Shown one piece after another: positions 57,981 through 64,000 of a stretch of 64,000 nt of DNA. Each line of letters starts with the position of its first letter. Position 1 is the first letter of the stretch. Under the pieces are notes generated by a model. That model saw nothing but the letters and a program-made list of their open reading frames with translations, was not told where the DNA came from and searched no databases. The position numbers and the translations under genes are program-made. The stretch is taken from positions 1,240,001 through 1,304,000 of the forward strand of contig NZ_CP031264.1 in the NCBI RefSeq assembly GCF_003258605.2. Direction: 5' to 3'. The stretch is from Peterkaempfera bronchialis. Lineage in GTDB: Bacteria; Actinomycetota; Actinomycetes; Streptomycetales; Streptomycetaceae.

Positions 57981-60146
57981 ATGCAGGTCTGGCCGGGACA
58001 CCCGTACCCCCTCGGCGCCACCTACGACGGGGCCGGAACCAACTTCGCGGTCTTCTCCGAGGCCGCCGACCGGATCGAGCTCTGCCTGATCGCGGACGAC
58101 GGCTCGGAGACCGCGGTGGAGCTGCGGGAGACCGACGCCTTTGTGCGCCACGCCTACCTGCCCGGGGTGCAGCCGGGGCAGCGGTACGGCTTCCGGGTGC
58201 ACGGGCCGTACGAGCCGGAGCACGGCCACCGCTGCAACAGCGCCAAGCTGCTGCTGGACCCGTACGCCAAGGCGATGAGCGGCACCATCGACTGGCACGA
58301 GGCGGTCTACGGCTACCACTTCGGCTCCCCGGAGCGGCGCAACGACCTGGACTCCGCCATGCACACCATGCACTCGGTGGTGATCAACCCCTACTTCGAC
58401 TGGGGCAACGACCGCCCGCCGCGCACCGACTACCACCGCACGGTGCTCTACGAGGCCCATGTGAAGGGGCTGACCAAGCTGCACCCGGGCATCCCCGAGG
58501 AGATCCGCGGCTCCTACGCGGGGATCGCCCACCCGGCGGTGGTCGAGCACCTGGTGGACCTCGGGGTGACCGCGATCGAGCTGATGCCGGTGCACCAGTT
58601 CGTCCACGACCACCGGCTGGTGGACATGGGCCTGTCCAACTACTGGGGCTACAACACCATCGGCTTCTTCGCCCCGCACGGCGCCTACTCCTCGGTCGGC
58701 GACCGGGGGCAGCAGGTGCAGGAGTTCAAGTCGATGGTCAAGGCGCTGCACGCGGCCGGCATCGAGGTGATCCTCGACGTGGTCTACAACCACACGGCGG
58801 AGGGCAGCCACCTGGGCCCCACGCTCTCCTTCCGGGGCCTGGACAACGACAACTACTACCGGCTGGCCGAGGACAGGCGCTACTACGAGGACACCACCGG
58901 CACCGGCAACAGCCTGCTGATGCGCAGCCCCCACGTGCTGCAGTTGATCATGGACTCGCTGCGCTACTGGGTCACCGACATGCACATCGACGGCTTCCGC
59001 TTCGATCTGGCCGCCACCCTCGCCCGGCAGTTCCACGAGGTGGACCGGCTGTCCTCCTTCTTCGACCTGGTGCAGCAGGACCCGGTGGTCTCCCAGGTGA
59101 AGCTGATCGCCGAGCCGTGGGACGTCGGCGAGGGCGGCTACCAGGTGGGCAACTTCCCGCCGCTGTGGACCGAGTGGAACGGCAAGTACCGCGACACCGT
59201 GCGCGACCTCTGGCGCGGCGAGACCGCCACCCTCGCCGAGTTCGGCTCCCGGCTGACCGGCTCCTCCGACCTCTACCAGGACGACGGCCGCCGCCCGATC
59301 GCCTCCATCAACTTCGTCACCTGCCACGACGGCTTCACCCTGCGCGACCTGGTCTCCTACAACGACAAGCACAACGAGGCCAACGGCGAGGAGAACCGCG
59401 ACGGCGAGAGCCACAACCGGTCGTGGAACTGCGGCGCCGAGGGCGACAGCCGCGACCCCGGCGTGCTGGAGCTGCGCGCCCGCCAGCAGCGCAACTTCAT
59501 CGCCACCCTGATGCTCTCCCAGGGCGTGCCGATGCTCTCGCACGGCGACGAGCTGGGCCGCACCCAGCGCGGCAACAACAACGCCTACTGCCAGGACAGC
59601 GAGCTGGCCTGGGTGCACTGGCCGGCGGCCGGCACGGCGAGCCCGGCGGCGCACGGCGGCGGACAGCCGCAGGCGGCGGCCGACCCGGGCGCGCAGTTGC
59701 TGGAGTTCACCCGGGCCATGGTGTGGCTGCGCCGCGACCACCCGGTCTTCCGCCGCCGCCGCTTCTTCCACGGCCGCCCCGTCTCCGGCACCCACGACGA
59801 CCTCTCCGACATCGCCTGGTTCACCCCCGACGGCCATGAGATGACCGACAGGGACTGGTCCACCTCATACGCCAAGTCGCTCACCGTCTTCCTCAACGGC
59901 TATGCGATCTCCGAGCCCGACCGGCGCGGCGGGAAGATCGTGGACGACTCCTTCCTGCTGATGTTCAACGCCCACTACGAGCCGCTGGACTTCGTGGTCC
60001 CGGTCAACCACGGCCGGGAGTGGCAGGTGGTGGTGGACACCGCGCTGCCCGGGACCATCGCCCCGGGCGCCGGGGCCAGGGTCAAGGCCGGCGACCGGCT
60101 CTCGCTGGCCGACCGCTCCCTGCTGGTGCTGCAACGGCCCGCCTGA
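57981..60146 (+). CDS. glgX: Glycogen debranching enzyme GlgX/TreX
   Basis: 721 residues, GH13 subfamily 11. N-terminal CBM48 (YPLGATYDGAGTNFAVFSE), then the GH13 barrel: DVVYNHTAEG near 270, DGFRFDLAATLARQ with the nucleophile Asp near 338, KLIAEPWDVGEGGYQ (acid Glu) near 375 and NFVTCHDGFTLRDL near 445. It cuts alpha-1,6 branches, making linear maltooligosaccharides for TreY. GAGGGA before ATG 57981. Heads the glycogen-to-trehalose cluster. Confidence 0.95.
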   Translation: MQVWPGHPYPLGATYDGAGTNFAVFSEAADRIELCLIADDGSETAVELRETDAFVRHAYLPGVQPGQRYGFRVHGPYEPEHGHRCNSAKLLLDPYAKAMSGTIDWHEAVYGYHFGSPERRNDLDSAMHTMHSVVINPYFDWGNDRPPRTDYHRTVLYEAHVKGLTKLHPGIPEEIRGSYAGIAHPAVVEHLVDLGVTAIELMPVHQFVHDHRLVDMGLSNYWGYNTIGFFAPHGAYSSVGDRGQQVQEFKSMVKALHAAGIEVILDVVYNHTAEGSHLGPTLSFRGLDNDNYYRLAEDRRYYEDTTGTGNSLLMRSPHVLQLIMDSLRYWVTDMHIDGFRFDLAATLARQFHEVDRLSSFFDLVQQDPVVSQVKLIAEPWDVGEGGYQVGNFPPLWTEWNGKYRDTVRDLWRGETATLAEFGSRLTGSSDLYQDDGRRPIASINFVTCHDGFTLRDLVSYNDKHNEANGEENRDGESHNRSWNCGAEGDSRDPGVLELRARQQRNFIATLMLSQGVPMLSHGDELGRTQRGNNNAYCQDSELAWVHWPAAGTASPAAHGGGQPQAAADPGAQLLEFTRAMVWLRRDHPVFRRRRFFHGRPVSGTHDDLSDIAWFTPDGHEMTDRDWSTSYAKSLTVFLNGYAISEPDRRGGKIVDDSFLLMFNAHYEPLDFVVPVNHGREWQVVVDTALPGTIAPGAGARVKAGDRLSLADRSLLVLQRPA

Positions 60147-60254
60147 CCGACCCGGGCCGGAGGGGAGCGCGGGCACCGGCGCGGCCACTGCCCGGTCGCC
60201 CGGCTGACCGCGCCCGGGATGTGCATCCGGCCGCCACCGGGTAGGCATGGGCAC

Positions 60255-62855
60255 ATGACAGCCGCCGCCCCCACGCCCGAGCCGGGCCGGACCGACCCCC
60301 GCCGCCCCGGGCCGACCGCCACCTACCGGCTCCAGCTCCAGCCCGGCTTCACCCTCCACGACGCCACTGCGGCCGTCCCCCACCTCGCCGCCCTCGGGGT
60401 CTCCCACCTCCACCTCTCCCCGCTGCTGGAGGCCGTCCCCGGCTCCGCCCACGGGTATGACACCGTCGACCACACCCGGATCAGCGAGCAGCTGGGCGGC
60501 GAACCCGCGCTGCGCGCACTGGCCGACCGCGCCCACGCCCACTCCCTGCGGCTGATCGCCGACACCGTCCCCAACCACATGGCGCTGCCCGCCCCCGAGC
60601 ACCTCAACCACCCGCTCTGGCATGTGCTCCGCGAGGGGCCCGACTCCCCGTACGCCCACTGGTTCGACATCGACTGGACCGCCCAGCCCGGCCCTGCCGA
60701 CGCCCCCCACCGGGGGCGGGTGCTGCTGCCGCTGCTCGGCGACCGGCTCGGTGCCGTCCTGGACCAGCTCACTCTCGGCAAGACCGCCGTGCGGCACCAG
60801 GAGCACGGCGACACCGCTGCCGAGCCCGTGCTGCGCTACCACGACCACGCCTTTCCGCTGCGCCCCGGCACCGAGCACCTGCCGCTGCCCGAACTGCTCG
60901 ACCACCAGTGGTACCGCCTCGCCTGGTGGCGGCTGGCCCGCACCGACCTCAACTACCGCCGCTTCTTCACCGTCAACGACCTGATCGCGCTGCGCGCCGA
61001 GGACCCGGAGGTCTTCCGGGCCACCCACGGCGTGCTGCTGCAACTGCACGCCGACGGTGTCCTGGACGGCTTCCGCATCGACCACCCGGACGGGCTCGCC
61101 GACCCTCGCGGCTACCTCCGCCGCCTCACCGAGGCCACCGGCGGCGCCTGGACCGTGGTGGAGAAGATCCTCACCGGCGACGAGCCGCTGCCCGCCGACT
61201 GGCCCTGCGCCGGCACCACCGGCTACGACGCGCTGCTGCGCATCGACGGGGTGCTCACCGACCGCGAGGGCGTCCAGCGGATCACCGAGGACACCGCCCA
61301 TATCCTCGCCGCACCCGGCCGCGCATCCGACTACCGGCAGGCCGCGCGGGACGCCCGCCGCGAGGTCGTCCGCCGTGAACTCGCCGCCGAGATCGCCCGG
61401 TTGGGCCGCACCGCCGCCCGCGCCTGCACCGAGGACCCGGCGGACGCCCGGCAGCGCGACCACCCCGGCTGGGCGCTGACCGAGGCGGTCGCCCAACTGG
61501 TCGCCGCCCACCCCGTCTACCGGCCCTATGTCGTGCCTGGCGAACCCGCCTCCGAGCGGGACGCGCAGTCGCTCACCACACCCGCCTCCGACGCGCCACT
61601 TACCGCCCCCGCCCCCGCCTCCGGCCCCGACGCGCCGCTCACCACCCCCGCCGACCCGGCGCCCGCCCCCTCCGACCGCGAACAACTCACCGCCGCCCTC
61701 GCCACCGTCCGCGATCTGGCGCTGGGCCGCCTCGGGCGAGGCCCTGCCCGGGACGACTTCGCCGCCCGCTTCGCCCAGACCTGCGCCGCCGCCGCGGCCA
61801 AGGGCCTGGAGGACAAGGCGTTCTACCGCTGGTACCCGCTGCTCTCACTCAACGAGGTCGGCGGCGACCCCGGGCACCCCGGCACCACGCCCGAGCAGTT
61901 CCACGCCTGGTGCACGCACATCCAGCGCCACTGGCCCACCGGCCTGGCCGCGCTCTCCACCCATGACACCAAGCGCAGCGCCGACGCCCGGGCCCGGTTG
62001 GCGGTACTCGCCGAGATGCCCGACGCCTGGGCCGAGGCCCACCGTGCCTGGTCGCAGGCGGCAGCCCGGCACCGCACCGGCTCCCAGCCGGGCCCCGCCG
62101 CCGAGTACCTGCTGTGGCAGACCCTGGTCGCCGCCTGGCCCATCGACGCCGACCGGCTGGTCGCCGCGCTGCTCAAGTCCGTCCGCGAGGCCGACCGGCA
62201 GACCTCCTGGACCGAACCCGACCCGGCCTTCGAAGCGGCCCTGGAGCACCTGGCCCGCGCCGTACGGGACGACCCCGCGCTCACCCGCCCGATCGGGGCG
62301 TTCGTGGAGTCCACCGCACCGTATGCGCGCAGCAACACGCTCGCCGCCGCCCTGCTGCACCTCACCGTGCCCGGCGTCCCGGACCTCTACCAGGGCAGCG
62401 AGGAACCGCTGTACACGCTGGTCGACCCCGACAACCGGCGCCCCGTCGACCTCACCGGGATGGCCCGCCGACTCGCCGCCCTGGACGCCGCCGACCCGGC
62501 CGCCGCCCCACCCGCCGACCTGGCCGCCGAGAAACTGCATCTGACCGCCACCGCGCTGCGGCTGCGCCGCGACCGGCCCGACTCCTTCATGGGCGGCCAC
62601 ATCCCGGTCCCCGCCGACGGCGCCGCCGCCCCGCATCTGCTCGCCTACCGGCGGGGTGACGATGTGCTGGTCGCCGCCACCCGCCTGCCGTACGGGCTGC
62701 ACCGTGGCGGCGGCTGGTCCGCGACCACCCTGCCGCTGCCCCCCAGCCCCTCCGGCAGCTGGACCGACCTGCTCACCCGCCGCACCTTCCGCCCCGGCCC
62801 CCTCCCCGTCGCCGAACTGCTGTCCCGACTCCCCGTGGCCCTCCTCGCCGCCTGA
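60255..62855 (+). CDS. treY: Malto-oligosyltrehalose synthase
   Basis: 866 residues. ATYRLQLQPGFTLHDATAAV at the start, YDTVDHTRISEQLGG near 76, DGFRIDHPDGLADPRGYL with the nucleophile Asp near 273, TVVEKILTGDEPLP (Glu) near 307 and HDTKRSADARARLAVLAEMP near 573 mark TreY. It turns the reducing end of a maltooligosaccharide into a trehalose unit. A Pro/Ala/Asp-rich insert near residues 437-475 is not typical. ATG 60255, weak ribosome site. Follows glgX by 108 bases. Confidence 0.95.
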   Translation: MTAAAPTPEPGRTDPRRPGPTATYRLQLQPGFTLHDATAAVPHLAALGVSHLHLSPLLEAVPGSAHGYDTVDHTRISEQLGGEPALRALADRAHAHSLRLIADTVPNHMALPAPEHLNHPLWHVLREGPDSPYAHWFDIDWTAQPGPADAPHRGRVLLPLLGDRLGAVLDQLTLGKTAVRHQEHGDTAAEPVLRYHDHAFPLRPGTEHLPLPELLDHQWYRLAWWRLARTDLNYRRFFTVNDLIALRAEDPEVFRATHGVLLQLHADGVLDGFRIDHPDGLADPRGYLRRLTEATGGAWTVVEKILTGDEPLPADWPCAGTTGYDALLRIDGVLTDREGVQRITEDTAHILAAPGRASDYRQAARDARREVVRRELAAEIARLGRTAARACTEDPADARQRDHPGWALTEAVAQLVAAHPVYRPYVVPGEPASERDAQSLTTPASDAPLTAPAPASGPDAPLTTPADPAPAPSDREQLTAALATVRDLALGRLGRGPARDDFAARFAQTCAAAAAKGLEDKAFYRWYPLLSLNEVGGDPGHPGTTPEQFHAWCTHIQRHWPTGLAALSTHDTKRSADARARLAVLAEMPDAWAEAHRAWSQAAARHRTGSQPGPAAEYLLWQTLVAAWPIDADRLVAALLKSVREADRQTSWTEPDPAFEAALEHLARAVRDDPALTRPIGAFVESTAPYARSNTLAAALLHLTVPGVPDLYQGSEEPLYTLVDPDNRRPVDLTGMARRLAALDAADPAAAPPADLAAEKLHLTATALRLRRDRPDSFMGGHIPVPADGAAAPHLLAYRRGDDVLVAATRLPYGLHRGGGWSATTLPLPPSPSGSWTDLLTRRTFRPGPLPVAELLSRLPVALLAA

Positions 62856-62880
62856 CCCCCAGCCACCCTGCACCCGACCG

Positions 62881-63052
62881 CCAGCCACCCCACCCCCAAA
62901 GACACCACTCCCCGACTGCCACCAGCCCCTCCCTCCCCCAACCGCCCTCCGCCACCACCTTGCACCCAACCGCCAACCCGAAACCCCACCGAACCGCACA
63001 GGCCGCCCCACCCACCAGCCACCCCACCCCAAAGAACGCCGCTCCCCGACTG
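62881..63052. repeat. 38-bp imperfect direct repeats in the treY-treZ spacer
   Basis: Copies at 62881-62918 and 63015-63052 start CCAGCCACCCCACCCC and end CTCCCCGACTG. The whole 283-base gap is C-rich and nearly G-free on the plus strand, so the other strand has runs such as GGGGGTGGGGTGG. Confidence 0.75.
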
Positions 63053-63138
63053 ACGGCCGGTGAGGCGGCACGCCGAGCGGGTACAGATGCCCGTGGGCCC
63101 GACCGGACCCGCCTCCCCGCCGCATCCGAGGAGCCCGC

Positions 63139-64000
63139 ATGGCCGACCGCGCCACCCCCCACCCCTTCCGGCTCTGGGCCCCCGAGGCCCGGCATGTCGA
63201 GGTCGAGGTCGACGGCGCGCGCCACCCCATGCACGCGGTCCCCGACCGGCCCGGCTGGTGGCAGGCCACCGCACCGGCCGACCCCGGCGGCTCCGACTAC
63301 GGCTTCCGGCTGGACGGCGGCGAGCTGCTGCCGGACCCGCGCTCGGCCCGCCAGCCGTACGGCCCGGACGGGCCGAGCCGCCTGGTCGACCACGCCGCCT
63401 TCCGCTGGTCGGACACCCCCTGGCAGGGCCGTGCGCTGCCCGGCAGTGTGCTGTACGAGCTGCACATCGGCACCTTCACCCCCGAGGGCACCTTCGGTGC
63501 CGCCGCCGAGCGCCTGGACCACCTGGCCGGGCTGGGCGTCGACCTGGTGGAGCTGATGCCGGTCTGCCCGTTCCCCGGCCGCCACGGCTGGGGGTACGAC
63601 GGCGTCAGCCTCTGGGCGGTGCATGAGCCGTACGGCGGCCCCGACGGCCTCAAGCGGTTCGTGGACGCCGCGCACCGCCGGGGGATCGGGGTGGTGCTGG
63701 ACGTGGTCCACAACCACCTGGGCCCGGCGGGCAACCACCTCCCCCGCTTCGGCCCCTACTTCACCGACCGCCACCACACCCCCTGGGGCGCTGCGGTCAA
63801 CCTGGACGCCCCCGGCTCCGACGAGGTGCGCGACTACCTCCTCGGCAGCGCCCTCGCCTGGCTGCGCGACTACCGCATCGACGGCCTGCGGCTGGATGCC
63901 GTGCACGCCCTCGCGGACGACCGCGCCACCCCGTTCCTGGAGGAGCTGTCCAGGGAAGTCGACCGGCTGGGCGCCGCCACCGGCCGCCCGCTCTTCCTGA
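63139..64000 (+). CDS. treZ: Malto-oligosyltrehalose trehalohydrolase, N-terminal part
   Basis: Partial; runs off the right edge after 287 residues. FRLWAPEARHVEVEVDG (CBM48-like) at the start, YELHIGTFTPEGTFGAAAERL near 107, HGWGYDGVSLWAVHEPYGGP near 152, LDVVHNHLGPAGNHL near 190 and DGLRLDAVHALADD with the nucleophile Asp near 250. It releases free trehalose from TreY's product. GAGGAG before ATG 63139. Completes the glgX-treY-treZ set. Confidence 0.95.
   Translation, partial: MADRATPHPFRLWAPEARHVEVEVDGARHPMHAVPDRPGWWQATAPADPGGSDYGFRLDGGELLPDPRSARQPYGPDGPSRLVDHAAFRWSDTPWQGRALPGSVLYELHIGTFTPEGTFGAAAERLDHLAGLGVDLVELMPVCPFPGRHGWGYDGVSLWAVHEPYGGPDGLKRFVDAAHRRGIGVVLDVVHNHLGPAGNHLPRFGPYFTDRHHTPWGAAVNLDAPGSDEVRDYLLGSALAWLRDYRIDGLRLDAVHALADDRATPFLEELSREVDRLGAATGRPLFL

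Overview
The window is chromosomal DNA from a high-GC actinomycete of the Streptomyces, Kitasatospora or Streptacidiphilus type. Third codon positions are almost all G or C, GTG and TTG starts are common, and the gene types are characteristic of that group: PAS/PP2C/HATPase phosphatases, DUF2637, DUF3761, TrmB-LuxR and SAV2148-HEPN proteins, and a DmdR/IdeR-type iron box. I see no transposase, integrase, phage gene, tRNA, rRNA or CRISPR array. Most genes look like core or shell chromosome. Two genes carry single-base homopolymer frameshifts, which are either assembly errors or recent mutations.

Layout. 0-7 kb: a partial MarR gene divergent from an extradiol dioxygenase, a MobA-like nucleotidyltransferase, an HNH nuclease lipoprotein, a zinc-ribbon protein with a degenerate Mrr-like domain, a TPR protein, an iron-box-controlled FhuF-like Fe-S protein and a DUF2637 membrane protein. 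6.8-11 kb: two paralogous PAS/PP2C/HATPase phosphatases, the second frameshifted. 11-18.4 kb: a GH38 alpha-mannosidase, a UreAB fusion plus a non-canonical UreC, and agmatine deiminase. 18.6-24.9 kb: a DUF3761 surface protein, a TetR regulator, a PP2C-like protein with 33-residue repeats, a TrmB-LuxR regulator, and a secreted protein with DUF3105 and DUF305 proteins. 25-31.7 kb: an MFS exporter with a divergent MarR, ogt plus a frameshifted ada-alkA fusion, DUF4230 and an orphan LacI regulator. 31.9-34.8 kb: a small membrane protein, rsgA with a structured leader, and a YihY-type membrane protein.

34.9-45 kb is the best-integrated unit, an assimilatory sulfur operon: a 27-codon cysteine leader peptide, sulfite reductase, a 56-residue zinc ribbon, APS reductase, cysC, cysD, cysN, a sulfonate-type ABC transporter and a sirohydrochlorin chelatase, which would make the precursor of the sulfite reductase cofactor. 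Most junctions overlap (GTGA, ATGA, TGATG), pointing to translational coupling.

45-57.6 kb: a TetR/SDR/metallo-hydrolase group, cspA with a terminator-like hairpin in its leader, an SDR, two divergent MMPL transporters, an aminoglycoside-phosphotransferase-like kinase, a DEDDh exonuclease and an SAV2148 HEPN protein. 58-64 kb: glgX/treX, treY and the start of treZ, a complete route from glycogen to trehalose.

The points most worth checking are the UreC flap substitution with no accessory genes nearby, the 33-residue repeats of the PP2C-like protein, the degenerate Mrr-like zinc-ribbon protein, the cysteine leader peptide, the terminator-like hairpin in the cspA leader, the leader ORF in front of rsgA, and two minisatellites that each begin at a stop codon.
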